From Flavobacterium ichthyis (GTDB lineage Bacteria > Bacteroidota > Bacteroidia > Flavobacteriales > Flavobacteriaceae), in the NCBI RefSeq assembly GCF_009915155.1, contig NZ_JAABLM010000004.1, positions 62,001-126,000 on the forward strand: DNA of 64,000 bases, given 5' to 3'. How positions within the stretch are numbered: the first letter of the stretch is position 1; each line of letters begins with the position of its first letter. A model generated the notes under the pieces. It was given only the letters and a program-made list of their open reading frames with translations, did not search any database and was not told the origin of the DNA. This document shows positions 20,391-29,403 of the stretch, in pieces. The translations under genes and the position numbers were made by a program.

Positions 20391-22658
20391 ATGGCTTTCG
20401 ATATTGAAATGATTAAAAAAGCGTATTCTACAATGGCCGAAAGAGTTGATAAAGCTCGTGAAATTGTAGGAAAACCATTAACGCTTTCAGAAAAAATATT
20501 GTATTCTCACCTTTGGGACGGTAATCCAACTATCGCTTTTACAAGAGGAAAAGACTATGTAGATTTTGCTCCAGATAGAGTAGCTTGTCAAGATGCAACG
20601 GCTCAAATGGCACTTTTACAGTTTATGCATGCCGGAAAACCAAAAGTGGCAGTTCCTACAACGGTTCATTGTGACCACTTAATTCAGGCAAAAGTAGATG
20701 CTAAAACTGATTTGGCGAGAGCCAAACAACAAAGTAACGAAGTTTTTGATTTTTTATCATCGGTTTCAGATAAATACGGAATTGGTTTTTGGAAACCAGG
20801 TGCCGGAATTATTCACCAAGTAGTTTTAGAAAATTATGCATTTCCTGGCGGAATGATGATTGGTACGGATTCTCACACGGTAAATGCCGGTGGTTTGGGA
20901 ATGTTGGCGATTGGTGTTGGAGGAGCTGATGCCGTTGACGTTATGTCGGGAATGGCGTGGGAATTAAAATTTCCTAAATTAATCGGAATTAAATTAACTG
21001 GAAAACTTTCGGGTTGGACCGCTCCAAAAGACGTTATCCTAAAGGTTGCCGGAATTCTTACTGTTAAAGGTGGTACTGGAGCAATTGTAGAATATTTCGG
21101 AGAAGGAGCAACTGCGATGTCATGTACCGGAAAAGGAACCATTTGTAATATGGGTGCCGAAATTGGAGCTACCACTTCTACTTTTGGTTATGACGATTCT
21201 ATGAAGCGTTATTTAATTTCTACAGGAAGACAAGATGTTGCTGATGCCGCCGATGCTATTGCTCCATATTTAACGGGTGATGCTGAGGTCTATGCTAATC
21301 CAGAACAATATTTTGATCAAGTAATAGAAATTAATCTTTCAGAATTAGAACCACATTTGAACGGACCTTTTACTCCAGATTTGGCTACTCCAATTTCTAA
21401 AATGAAAGAAGAGGCAGTGAAAAATAATTGGCCTCTGAAAATTGAAGTGGGTTTGATTGGTTCTTGTACAAATTCATCTTACGAAGATATTTCCAGAGCT
21501 GCTTCTTTGGCAAAACAAGTAGCCGATAAAAATTTAAAAACAAAATCGCAGTTTACCATTACCCCTGGTTCCGAAGTAGTTCGATATACAATTGAAAGAG
21601 ATGGTTATATAGAAACTTTTAATAAAATTGGCGCTACGGTTTTCGCTAATGCTTGCGGACCTTGCATTGGAATGTGGGATAGAGAAGGAGCTGAAAAAGA
21701 GGAAAGAAACACAATTGTGCATTCATTCAATAGAAATTTTTCAAAACGTGCCGATGGAAATCCAAATACTTTAGCATTTGTGGGTTCACCAGAATTGGTA
21801 ACAGCTTTGGCAATTGCAGGTGATTTAGGTTTTAATCCAATTACCGATAAATTATTAAACGAAGACGGGCAAGAAGTAATGCTAGACGAACCAACTGGAA
21901 ATGAACTACCTCCAAAAGGTTTTGACGCTGAAGATCCGGGTTATCAAGCGCCTTCAAAAGATGGTTCAGGCGTGGAAGTAATTGTAAAATCAGATTCTGA
22001 GCGTTTGCAATTATTAGAACCATTTACTCCATGGGACGGAGAGAATATTTTTGGCGCCAAGTTGTTAATCAAAGCTTTCGGAAAATGTACAACTGACCAT
22101 ATTTCAATGGCAGGACCTTGGTTGCGTTTCCGTGGGCATCTTGATAATATTTCTAACAATATGTTGATTGGAGCGATTAATGCTTTCAACCAAAAAGCAA
22201 ATTCCGTTAAAAATCAATTGACTGGAAAATATGATGCGGTTCCCGCAGTTCAACGTGAATACAAAGCTAAAAATATTCCTTCAATCGTAGTAGGAGATCA
22301 CAACTACGGCGAAGGTTCATCGCGTGAACATGCCGCAATGGAACCACGTCATTTAGGTGTGAAAGCAGTTTTAGTGAAATCGTTTGCACGTATCCACGAA
22401 ACGAATCTTAAAAAGCAAGGAATGTTGGCGCTAACGTTTGCTAACGAAACGGATTACGATAAAATTTTAGAAAATGATACGTTTAATTTTGTCGACTTAA
22501 AGGAATTTGCTCCTGGTAAACCATTAACCATTGAAATTGTTCACGAAAATGGTGATAAAGAAACCATAATGGCAAATCATACATATAACGAAGGACAGAT
22601 TGGTTGGTTTAAAGCGGGTTCAGCACTAAACTTAATAGCAGCTGCTGGAAAGGCTTAA
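20391..22658 (+). CDS. Aconitate hydratase (mitochondrial-type)
   Basis: A 755-residue [4Fe-4S] enzyme of the TCA cycle that interconverts citrate and isocitrate. The cluster cysteines are C359 (GSCTNSS) and C422/C425 ([11 protein letters not shown]). The substrate-loop block [25 protein letters not shown] and the C-terminal swivel motif [22 protein letters not shown] are both present. Length and sequence resemble the mitochondrial ACO2 type used in Bacteroidota rather than AcnB. It is monocistronic, with its own -7 box and a GAAA-looped terminator. Confidence 0.96.
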   Translation: MAFDIEMIKKAYSTMAERVDKAREIVGKPLTLSEKILYSHLWDGNPTIAFTRGKDYVDFAPDRVACQDATAQMALLQFMHAGKPKVAVPTTVHCDHLIQAKVDAKTDLARAKQQSNEVFDFLSSVSDKYGIGFWKPGAGIIHQVVLENYAFPGGMMIGTDSHTVNAGGLGMLAIGVGGADAVDVMSGMAWELKFPKLIGIKLTGKLSGWTAPKDVILKVAGILTVKGGTGAIVEYFGEGATAMSCTGKGTICNMGAEIGATTSTFGYDDSMKRYLISTGRQDVADAADAIAPYLTGDAEVYANPEQYFDQVIEINLSELEPHLNGPFTPDLATPISKMKEEAVKNNWPLKIEVGLIGSCTNSSYEDISRAASLAKQVADKNLKTKSQFTITPGSEVVRYTIERDGYIETFNKIGATVFANACGPCIGMWDREGAEKEERNTIVHSFNRNFSKRADGNPNTLAFVGSPELVTALAIAGDLGFNPITDKLLNEDGQEVMLDEPTGNELPPKGFDAEDPGYQAPSKDGSGVEVIVKSDSERLQLLEPFTPWDGENIFGAKLLIKAFGKCTTDHISMAGPWLRFRGHLDNISNNMLIGAINAFNQKANSVKNQLTGKYDAVPAVQREYKAKNIPSIVVGDHNYGEGSSREHAAMEPRHLGVKAVLVKSFARIHETNLKKQGMLALTFANETDYDKILENDTFNFVDLKEFAPGKPLTIEIVHENGDKETIMANHTYNEGQIGWFKAGSALNLIAAAGKA

Positions 22659-22681
22659 GTTTTCAACTAAATAATGATTTG

Positions 22682-22711
22682 ACTCCCAATGAAAATTGGG
22701 AGTTTTTTTTT
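22682..22711 (+). terminator. Terminator after the aconitase gene
   Basis: A 9-bp stem (22682-22690 with 22695-22703) closes a GAAA tetraloop; eight more T residues follow. It marks the left edge of the atypical block that starts at 22.8 kb. Confidence 0.92.
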
Positions 22712-22799
22712 GTGTAATTCTAAAATAGAGACAATAATAAAAATTATTAATAAATGGTTAAACATTATACCAAAAAACAAAAACAAGTAAAATATTTTA

Positions 22800-22807
22800 T
22801 AAATTTG
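22800..22807 (+). promoter_or_regulatory. -7 box upstream of the TetR-type gene
   Basis: TAAATTTG, ending 17 nt before the ATG at 22825. No clear TTG is seen upstream. Confidence 0.5.
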
Positions 22808-22824
22808 AACAAATAATAAGTATC

Positions 22825-23484
22825 ATGAAAAAAGAAATTGCCATTACAGAAGACAAAATTTTCGAGTTATATTCGGATTATATTCTTACCCATGGTGAAC
22901 AGCCTAAAAGTGTATATCAATTCGCTAAAGAAAATAAGTTTGAAGAGCAAAAATTCTATACTTTTTTTACAAGTTTTGATCAAGTTGAAAAACATATTTT
23001 GGTCAAACTTTTTAGTAGATCTATAGAATTAGCAGAAGATGTAAACAATGCAGAGGGTATGACTTCAAAAGAAAAACTCCTGAATGTTTACTATATCTTT
23101 TTTGAAAACCTTACCATGAATCGTTCGCTGGTTTTGATGATTTTAGGTAAGCACAAATTGCCTCTTTCTAAAAATTTGCTTTCGCTGAAAAAAATCCATC
23201 AGGAATATATCAAAACATTGGATTTTAGTTCTTGGGAAATCTTAGAGAAAGCCAAAGAGGACATTAAAAATACCCATGAGCAAATACGTGAAAATGTGTT
23301 GTGGTTGCATCTCGTTTCCGCCATTGATTTCTGGAAAAATGACTCTTCTCCGGACTTTGAAAAGACTGATATTTTCATCGAAAAAACCATTGACACAGGT
23401 TTTGAACTGATGGACAATGAACCTTTGAGAAAAGTTCTTGACCTTGGAAAATTTCTATGGAAGGAAAAATTTAATAGGAGTTAA
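22825..23484 (+). CDS. TetR-family-like transcriptional regulator
   Basis: A 219-residue all-helical protein. The first ~60 residues (EDKIFELYSDYILTHGEQPKSVYQFAKENKFEEQKFYTFF) have the helix-turn-helix spacing of TetR-type regulators, with KFYTFF in place of the usual YRYF recognition end. The rest resembles a ligand/dimer domain without recognisable ligand motifs. An ABC1-type kinase gene starts 1 nt after its stop, so the two are certainly linked and the regulator probably controls the pair. The inducer is unknown. Confidence 0.8.
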   Translation: MKKEIAITEDKIFELYSDYILTHGEQPKSVYQFAKENKFEEQKFYTFFTSFDQVEKHILVKLFSRSIELAEDVNNAEGMTSKEKLLNVYYIFFENLTMNRSLVLMILGKHKLPLSKNLLSLKKIHQEYIKTLDFSSWEILEKAKEDIKNTHEQIRENVLWLHLVSAIDFWKNDSSPDFEKTDIFIEKTIDTGFELMDNEPLRKVLDLGKFLWKEKFNRS

Positions 23485-23485
23485 A

Positions 23486-24802
23486 ATGAAAACATTAGAT
23501 AAAATTCCAACAGGAAAATTGGAACGGACAAGCAGCCTTTTAAAAGCAGGAGCGAAAGTCGGCGTCAATTACCTGAAATATTACGGAAACAAAATTACCA
23601 AAGATGAAGACGAAGCCCGCAAAATCCTGAATGAGGACAATGCAACAGATATCTACGATTCATTAAAAGAATTAAAAGGTTCTGCGCTGAAAGTTGCTCA
23701 AATGCTGAGTATGGAAAAAAACATTCTTCCGGTGGAATATGTAGAGAAATTCTCGCTTTCGCAGTTTTCCGTTCCGCCTTTGTCGGGTGCTTTGGTGAAG
23801 AAAACATTCAGAAAATATTTCGGGAAAAATCCAGAAGATATTTTTGATGAATTTTCCACCGAATCGGTTAATGCCGCGAGTATCGGACAGGTTCATACCG
23901 CAAAAAAAGACGGCAAAAAACTGGCGGTTAAAATCCAGTATCCCGGCGTAAGAGAAAGCATTTCGAGTGACCTTAAAATGGTAAAACCGATTGCAATGAA
24001 GATGTTCAACATCAAAAAAGAAGGTTCCGAATCTTATTTTCAGGAAGTGGAAGACAAACTGTTTGAGGAAACAGATTATAACTTGGAACTAAAACGCAGT
24101 CAACACTTTGCAGAAGAATGCAGTCATCTTCCGAATGTAAAATTTCCGCATTATTATCCTGAATTTTCCTGCGAAAAAATCATTACAATGGACTGGATGT
24201 CGGGAATTCATTTTTCGGAGTTTACAAAAAAGCAGAATTCTCAGGAAGATTTGAACAAAATCGGACAGACACTTTGGGATTTTTATATGTATCAGATGCA
24301 TATTCTGAAAAAAGTTCACGCCGATCCGCATCCGGGGAATTTTCTGATTTCTGAAGACAAGGAATTGCTGGTTATCGATTTTGGCTGTATTAAAGAGATT
24401 CCGGAAGATTTTTACATTCCGTATTTTGAGCTGGCAAAAGAAGAAAATCTGAAAAATCCTGAAATTTTCCGTGAGAAATTGTTCACGCTGGAAATTTTGC
24501 GTGTAGATGATTCAGAAAAAGAAAAAGAATTTTTTGCCAAATTATTCTACGAGTTGTTGGAATTGTTTACAAGACCTTTCAATCAAGAAATGTTTGATTT
24601 TTCGGATGAATCTTTCTTTCAGGAAATTGCTGATTTGGGACAAAAATACGCCAAAGCCAGTGATATGAAGGGAATGAATACCAACCGAGGTTCGAAACAT
24701 TTCATTTACCTGAACCGAACGTTTTTCGGATTGTACAATATGATGCACGATCTGAAAGCGAAAAATGTGGCAATTAATAATTTTAAAAATTATTGTAAGT
24801 GA
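23486..24802 (+). CDS. ABC1/UbiB (COQ8-like) atypical kinase family protein
   Basis: A 438-residue member of the ABC1/AarF/UbiB family. The family motifs seen are a KxGQ-like segment that here reads KVAQ (in LKGSALKVAQMLS), the alanine-rich loop NAASIGQVHTA, the catalytic HADPHPGNFLI and the metal site VIDFGCIKEI. In other bacteria UbiB supports quinone synthesis, but family members have diverse and often unknown roles, so no pathway is assigned. The frame opens at 23438, but the ATG at 23486, preceded by AGGAG and just after the TetR stop, is the likely start. A 365-nt non-coding gap follows. Confidence 0.88.
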   Translation: MKTLDKIPTGKLERTSSLLKAGAKVGVNYLKYYGNKITKDEDEARKILNEDNATDIYDSLKELKGSALKVAQMLSMEKNILPVEYVEKFSLSQFSVPPLSGALVKKTFRKYFGKNPEDIFDEFSTESVNAASIGQVHTAKKDGKKLAVKIQYPGVRESISSDLKMVKPIAMKMFNIKKEGSESYFQEVEDKLFEETDYNLELKRSQHFAEECSHLPNVKFPHYYPEFSCEKIITMDWMSGIHFSEFTKKQNSQEDLNKIGQTLWDFYMYQMHILKKVHADPHPGNFLISEDKELLVIDFGCIKEIPEDFYIPYFELAKEENLKNPEIFREKLFTLEILRVDDSEKEKEFFAKLFYELLELFTRPFNQEMFDFSDESFFQEIADLGQKYAKASDMKGMNTNRGSKHFIYLNRTFFGLYNMMHDLKAKNVAINNFKNYCK

Positions 24803-24914
24803 TATTTAATCACAGAAAGATCATTAAAAGTCACAGCAGATTTTTGATGAATTTTAAATATTCAAAGAGCAAAAAAGGTTTGAAATAATTTTTTTGGAAT
24901 AAATAAATCATTAA

Positions 24915-25061
24915 CAGGTCGCTCCTACGGAGCTCCTGCTTACACAAAATGGTTTTCTACTAACAGTTAGCTCCTACCGGAGCATCACAAAATTCCGTAG
25001 GAATTTGCTGTTAATAGAAAAAATAAAGACCCGTAAAAGAGAGCTCTGTAGGAGCGACCTG
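24915..25061. repeat. 147-bp foldback element with 21-bp inverted ends
   Basis: The left end (24915-24935, CAGGTCGCTCCTACGGAGCT...) is the reverse complement of the right end (25041-25061) at 20 of 21 positions. Inside, 24955-24966 and 25008-25019 form a second inverted pair with one mismatch. TAGCTCCTAC and CCGTAGGA blocks repeat the CTCCTACGG theme. The element occupies most of the gap 24803-25167. It has no ORF, so it looks like a MITE-like or REP-like non-autonomous element or a structured RNA. From memory similar elements occur in Chryseobacterium; this was not checked. Confidence 0.75.
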
Positions 25062-25167
25062 ATAATTAAAGATATTTAATGACAATCAAAATTAAAACTT
25101 TAACCAAATAGAAATTGAGCTACTACACATTACAATTGTTTTTGAAATTAAAATTTAATATAGAAAT

Positions 25168-25323
25168 ATGCCTTCAGGATTAGCCTCCAAAATCTGTGAA
25201 GTCTGCGGACTGCCCTTCAGCTGGCGCAAAAAGTGGAAGAAAAACTGGGACGAATTAAAATATTGCAGCGAAAGATGCCGGAAAAACAAAAAATCAACAT
25301 CCTCTGGTTCACCAAAGATTTGA
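25168..25323 (+). CDS. DUF2256 domain-containing small zinc-ribbon protein
   Basis: Translating 25168-25323 gives 51 residues, MPSGLASKICEVCGLPFSWR followed by KKWKKNWDELKYCSERCRKN. This is the DUF2256 pattern: CxxC, FxWRKKW and CSxRC, which would make a four-cysteine zinc site. The family is of unknown function but regularly sits beside photolyase/cryptochrome genes. Its last 49 nt overlap the photolyase gene in another frame, so the two are translationally coupled. Confidence 0.88.
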   Translation: MPSGLASKICEVCGLPFSWRKKWKKNWDELKYCSERCRKNKKSTSSGSPKI

Positions 25324-26573
25324 GAACGAGAGATTCAGAATCCTTATACAAAGCGATGCAGGAAGATTTACCTTTTCTTGCGGTGTATGTTTTTGACGCT
25401 GATTTTTTTGTTCAAAAACAGTTTGATTTCAGAAAAATCGGAAAATACCGTGCTAAATTTTTGCTGGAAAGTGTAGAAAATTTAAAGCAAAATTTAGCGA
25501 AACAGAAGATTCCTTTTTTAGTTAAATACAGTAAAACAGAAGATGTTTTCAAAGATATTTCCGAGGAATTTGAAATTGTGAAGATTTTCTGTCAGGAAGA
25601 ATGGACGAAGGAAGAAGTTGAATTACATGCTAAAATTGAAAAAGCAATCCCAAGTGCCGTTTGGGAAAAATCGTATTCGCAATTTTTGGTGCATCCGCTT
25701 TTTGTATTTAAAACTTTGGATAAAATTCCGATGCTTTTTACCGCTTTCAGACAAAAAATTGAAAAAAATCTGCTGATTCGCCCTGAATTTGAATCGGAAG
25801 ACTTGGTGTACAATAAATCGGAAATTCATTATAAAAGCGATACCATTTCGTTAAAATCGCTCGGTTTTGAAGATTTTGAAACGGACGAAAGAACAGCTTT
25901 TCCTTTTTCGGGCGGAGAAAATGAAGCATTGAAAAGATTGCATCATTATTTCTCGGAAACGCAGAATCTGAGTCAATACAAGCAAACCCGAAACGGTTTG
26001 GTGGGAAATGATTACAGTTCGAAATTTTCGGCTTGGCTGTCGGATGGAAGTCTTTCTGCGGTCACGATTTACCACGAAATAAAAAAATATGAGGAAGAAT
26101 TCGGAGCCAATGAATCCACATATTGGTTTATTTTTGAATTGCTCTGGAGGGATTTTTTCAGATATGTTTCTTTACAGTATAAAGATTTGATTTTCTGGAA
26201 AAGCGGAATTAATCATCAAAAATATTTCGCGGAAAACAATAAACCATTGATTCAAAAATGGAAGGATGGAGAAACGGATTCCGATTTCGTGAATGCGAAT
26301 ATGCTTGAACTGAAAAATACAGGCTGGATGAGCAATCGCGGTCGTCAAAATGTGGCTTCCTACTTCTGCAAAATTCTGAAACAGGATTGGAGAATTGGAG
26401 CGGCGTATTTTGAGGAAATGCTGATTGATTATGATGTTCACTGCAATTACGGCAACTGGATGTATCTCGCCGGAGTCGGAAATGACAATCGTGACCGGAC
26501 TTTTAACCCTGAAAAACAGGCAGAAATGTATGATTCCAATCAAAAATTCAGACGTTTATGGCTAAAGCAGTAA
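25275..26573 (+). CDS. DASH-family cryptochrome / deoxyribodipyrimidine photolyase
   Basis: A 432-residue flavoprotein of the photolyase/cryptochrome family. MPEKQKINILWFTKDLRTRD opens the antenna-binding alpha/beta domain. The FAD domain shows YKQTRNGLVGNDYSSKFSAW, FELLWRDFFRY, NTGWMSNRGRQN and DYDVHCNYGNWMYLAGVGND, which fit cryptochrome-DASH. DASH proteins repair cyclobutane dimers mainly in single-stranded DNA and may also signal. An upstream GTG at 25233 is in frame, but the ATG at 25275 matches the family's N-terminus. It overlaps DUF2256 upstream and the next photolyase gene by 16 nt downstream. Confidence 0.92.
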   Translation: MPEKQKINILWFTKDLRTRDSESLYKAMQEDLPFLAVYVFDADFFVQKQFDFRKIGKYRAKFLLESVENLKQNLAKQKIPFLVKYSKTEDVFKDISEEFEIVKIFCQEEWTKEEVELHAKIEKAIPSAVWEKSYSQFLVHPLFVFKTLDKIPMLFTAFRQKIEKNLLIRPEFESEDLVYNKSEIHYKSDTISLKSLGFEDFETDERTAFPFSGGENEALKRLHHYFSETQNLSQYKQTRNGLVGNDYSSKFSAWLSDGSLSAVTIYHEIKKYEEEFGANESTYWFIFELLWRDFFRYVSLQYKDLIFWKSGINHQKYFAENNKPLIQKWKDGETDSDFVNANMLELKNTGWMSNRGRQNVASYFCKILKQDWRIGAAYFEEMLIDYDVHCNYGNWMYLAGVGNDNRDRTFNPEKQAEMYDSNQKFRRLWLKQ

Positions 26574-28036
26574 AACATACCGCCCAATTGATTTTTCCGC
26601 ATCAGCTTTTTGAAGATACGGATTATCTGGATAAAAGTCAGCCTGTGTTTTTGATTGAGGAATTTCTGTTTTTCAGACAATATTCATTTCATCAACAGAA
26701 GATTGCGTTTCACCGTGCAACAATGAAATTTTATGAAAATGAATTAAAAAAGGCAGGTTTTGAAGTTGAATATATTGAAAGTTCATCGAAATTAAGCGAC
26801 ATCCGAAATTTAATTCCGAAGCTTGAAAAAGAAAATTTTACAACGATAAAAACAACGGATGTTTGCGACAACTGGCTGGAAAAAAGATTAAAGGAGGCAA
26901 AACTGGAACTCGAAATTTTGGATAGTCCGCTTTTCATCAACAGCAAAGAAGACCTGAAAGATTATTTTGAGGGTAAAAAAGTCTATCATCAGACTGATTT
27001 TTATAAGCAGCAGAGAATTACCCGAAATATCCTGATGAAAGCAGGAAAACCTTTGGGCGGAAAATGGACGTACGACACCGAAAACCGGAAAAAATATCCG
27101 AAAAATAAAAAAGCGCCCGCGATTCATTTTACGAAAAACAATGAATTTTACGAGGAAGCAAAACAATATACCGAAAAGCATTTTGCGGGGAATTACGGAA
27201 TTCTTACGGATGAACAGCTCTACCCGACTACTTTTAAAGAAGCTGAACAATGGCTCGAACAGTTTCTTGAAAACCGCTTTCTGGAATTTGGCGTTTACGA
27301 GGATAGCATCGTGGAAAAGGAACATTTTCTTCATCACAGTGTGCTTTCTCCGTTAATGAACGTCGGGCTGTTAACGCCTGAAAATGTGCTGGAAAAAGCG
27401 ATTTCATTTGCAAAAGACAACGATATTCCGGTGAATTCTCTGGAAGGTTTTGTGCGGCAGATTCTGGGTTGGAGAGAATTTGTGCGTGGTGTTTATATCT
27501 ATCAGGGAACATATCAGCGGAATAAAAATTACTGGAAACACAAGCAAAAACTTCCGAAATCATTTTACACCGCCAAAACAGGAATCCGCCCGATTGACAG
27601 TTCGCTCCGGAAAATCCTGAAAACCGGCTATGCCCATCACATCGAACGACTGATGATCTTTGCCAATTTTATGAATCTTGCTCAGTTCAATCCGGATGAA
27701 GTCTATCAATGGTTTATGGAAATGTTCATTGATTCTTACGATTGGGTGATGGTTCCGAATGTGTATGGGATGAGCAGTTTTTCAGACGGCGGAAAGATGA
27801 GTACGAAACCGTATATCAGCGGAAGCAATTATATTAAAAAAATGAGCGATTATCCGGACGGAGAATGGAATGAAAAATGGGATGCTCTGTTTTGGAACTT
27901 TATTAATGACCATCAAGATTTTTTTGCCAAAAATCCAAGATTGGGAATGATGCTGAGAACACTGGAGAAAATGCCGGAAGAAAAACGAAAACAGCATTTT
28001 AAGACGGCGAAGGAATTTATTGGAAATCTGAAATGA
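26558..28036 (+). CDS. FeS-BCP-type cryptochrome/photolyase lacking the Fe-S cysteines
   Basis: A 492-residue protein of the bacterial (6-4) photolyase/cryptochrome group (PhrB/CryB-like). It opens HTAQLIFPHQLF and carries GFVRQILGWREFVRGVY, KTGYAHHIERLMIFANFMNL, YDWVMVPNVYGMSSFSDGG and STKPYISGSNYI. Relatives bind a [4Fe-4S] cluster through four C-terminal-domain cysteines, three of them just after MSDY. Here MSDY (429-432) is followed by PDGEWNEKWDALFWNF and the only cysteine in the whole protein is C103, so no cluster can be bound that way. It starts inside the end of the DASH gene (16-nt overlap), so it is coupled. Confidence 0.9.
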   Translation: MAKAVKHTAQLIFPHQLFEDTDYLDKSQPVFLIEEFLFFRQYSFHQQKIAFHRATMKFYENELKKAGFEVEYIESSSKLSDIRNLIPKLEKENFTTIKTTDVCDNWLEKRLKEAKLELEILDSPLFINSKEDLKDYFEGKKVYHQTDFYKQQRITRNILMKAGKPLGGKWTYDTENRKKYPKNKKAPAIHFTKNNEFYEEAKQYTEKHFAGNYGILTDEQLYPTTFKEAEQWLEQFLENRFLEFGVYEDSIVEKEHFLHHSVLSPLMNVGLLTPENVLEKAISFAKDNDIPVNSLEGFVRQILGWREFVRGVYIYQGTYQRNKNYWKHKQKLPKSFYTAKTGIRPIDSSLRKILKTGYAHHIERLMIFANFMNLAQFNPDEVYQWFMEMFIDSYDWVMVPNVYGMSSFSDGGKMSTKPYISGSNYIKKMSDYPDGEWNEKWDALFWNFINDHQDFFAKNPRLGMMLRTLEKMPEEKRKQHFKTAKEFIGNLK

Positions 28037-28070
28037 TTTTTTAAAAATAAAAGAATTTAATATCAATAGG

Positions 28071-28192
28071 AACGGGTTTTAACCCGTTTGCAAAAAGAAA
28101 TAAAATGGTTGGCTTTAGCCAAAACTTAAAATATATTTCGGCTAAAGCCTTTTGTAAATTAAACTTCAACATCGGGCTAAAGCCCGATGCAA
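28071..28192. repeat. Cluster of small GGCTTTAGCC-type palindromes
   Basis: Four short hairpins stand in a row: AACGGGTT/AACCCGTT (28071-28088), TTGGCT/AGCCAA near 28109-28122, GGCT/AGCC near 28140-28149, and ATCGGGCT/AGCCCGAT (28171-28188). The second and third are also complementary to each other through GGCTTTAGCC/GGCTAAAGCC. It resembles multi-palindromic REP clusters. It fills the gap between the photolyase gene and the DUF2805 gene. Confidence 0.75.
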
Positions 28193-28221
28193 TTGATAGA
28201 ATATTTATCAAAATCAAAAAA

Positions 28222-28503
28222 ATGAATAAAAACCTCAACATAAAAGAAATCGACAGAATCATAGAAATGGCGTGGGAAGACCGAACGCCGTTTGAAGCGA
28301 TACAATTCCAGTTTGGAATCAGCGAATCGGAAGTAATTGAACTGATGCGTTCGGAACTGAAAGAATCGAGTTTTAAGCTTTGGCGAAAAAGAGTGAATTC
28401 CGGAGTAAGCCAGAAACACCTGAAAAAAAGAAGCGAAGAGATTGATCGCTTTAAATGCAGCAGACAGAGAATTATCAGCAATAATAAAATCTCGAAAAGG
28501 TAG
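28222..28503 (+). CDS. DUF2805 / TIGR03643 family protein
   Basis: A 93-residue basic protein, MNKNLNIKEIDRIIEMAWED... with FQFGISESEVIELMRSELK and SSFKLWRKRVNSG. It matches the TIGR03643/DUF2805 family, uncharacterised but repeatedly found beside photolyase and DUF2256 genes. The predicted fold is a small helix-turn-helix-like bundle, so nucleic-acid binding is possible but only inferred. The reading frame extends back to 28105 through the palindrome cluster; the ATG at 28222 is taken as the start because the family begins there. Confidence 0.85.
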   Translation: MNKNLNIKEIDRIIEMAWEDRTPFEAIQFQFGISESEVIELMRSELKESSFKLWRKRVNSGVSQKHLKKRSEEIDRFKCSRQRIISNNKISKR

Positions 28504-28637
28504 TTGATTTAACCGCAAAAGGCACAAAAGAATTGTTTGGAAATAAAGTTTTGCAAAAGAGCAAAAAAGCATTGTAAATAAAACCTTAACAAGATTAGTC
28601 TCACAATGCAGATTATTAAATGAGCAGTATTAGAGAT

Positions 28638-28664
28638 GTCACACTGAACCTGTCGAAGTGTCTC
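28638..28664. repeat. GTCGAAGTG-type dispersed palindrome
   Basis: GTCACACTGAACCTGTCGAA continues into GTGTCT, with GTGTC-like inverted ends. This CACTTCGACAGG/TTCAGTG motif is a very common intergenic element in Flavobacteriia (from memory). One copy was seen, in the 201-nt gap before the SDR gene. The rest of that gap is AT-rich with nothing recognisable. Confidence 0.5.
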
Positions 28665-28704
28665 GAAATAAAACCTTCATGTTCAAAACATTAAAATAAA
28701 AATT

Positions 28705-29403
28705 ATGAAAAATATCGTCATTATCGGTTGCGGAAAAGGAATCGGATTAGCAACGGCAAAAATTCTTGCAGAACAACACAAAATCATTGGAATTTCCAGA
28801 ACGGAAAATCCTGAACTGAGTCATCCGAATATTGAATTTCACGCAATGGATATTCTTTCGGGAAATTTAGATGAAATTACTTTCCCTGAAGTGGTGGATG
28901 GATTGGTTTATGCACCGGGAAGCATTAATTTAAAACCTTTTAACCGACTTTCTGTGGATGATTTTAAGAATGATTTTGAAATCAATGTTCTGGGAGCGGT
29001 TAAAATTATTCAGAAACTGTTGCCGAATCTTAAAAAGTCGGAAAGTGCCTCTGTTGTGCTTTTCAGTTCCGTTGCGGCAAAGTTGGGGATGCCTTTTCAC
29101 GCTTCAATTGCGGCGAGTAAAAATGCAGTGGAAGGTCTTACGAAAAGTCTGGCGGCGGAATTTTCGGCTCAGAAAATACGGGTAAATGCAATTGCTCCTT
29201 CTTTAACGGACACGAATTTAGCATCACAGCTTTTAGCAACGCCTGAGAAAAGAGAAGCTTCCGCGAAAAGACATCCGTTGCAAAGAGTGGGAACGGCTGA
29301 AGAAATTGCGGAAATGACGGCTTTCCTTGTTTCGGATAAATCGTCGTGGATCACAGGACAGGTTTTCGGAATCGATGGCGGAATGGGAAGTGTTAAGCTT
29401 TAA
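28705..29403 (+). CDS. SDR-family protein with an altered active site
   Basis: A 232-residue Rossmann protein of the short-chain dehydrogenase/reductase family. The cofactor loop reads IIGCGKGIGLATA, LVYAPGSI stands at the NAG-like position, and the C-terminal GQVFGIDGGMGSVKL is typical. In the catalytic YxxxK motif the tyrosine is replaced: the sequence is HASIAASK, with I135 and K139, so classical hydride chemistry is doubtful. The active-site serine region (FSSVAAK, ~120-126) remains. SDRs of this kind accompany photolyase clusters; the substrate is unknown. Confidence 0.87.
   Translation: MKNIVIIGCGKGIGLATAKILAEQHKIIGISRTENPELSHPNIEFHAMDILSGNLDEITFPEVVDGLVYAPGSINLKPFNRLSVDDFKNDFEINVLGAVKIIQKLLPNLKKSESASVVLFSSVAAKLGMPFHASIAASKNAVEGLTKSLAAEFSAQKIRVNAIAPSLTDTNLASQLLATPEKREASAKRHPLQRVGTAEEIAEMTAFLVSDKSSWITGQVFGIDGGMGSVKL

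Noticed and set aside
22658..22825. tRNA or att site at the left edge of the atypical block
   Set aside because: Only the aconitase terminator, AT-rich DNA and a -7 box are present; no cloverleaf or direct repeat of the right edge was found.
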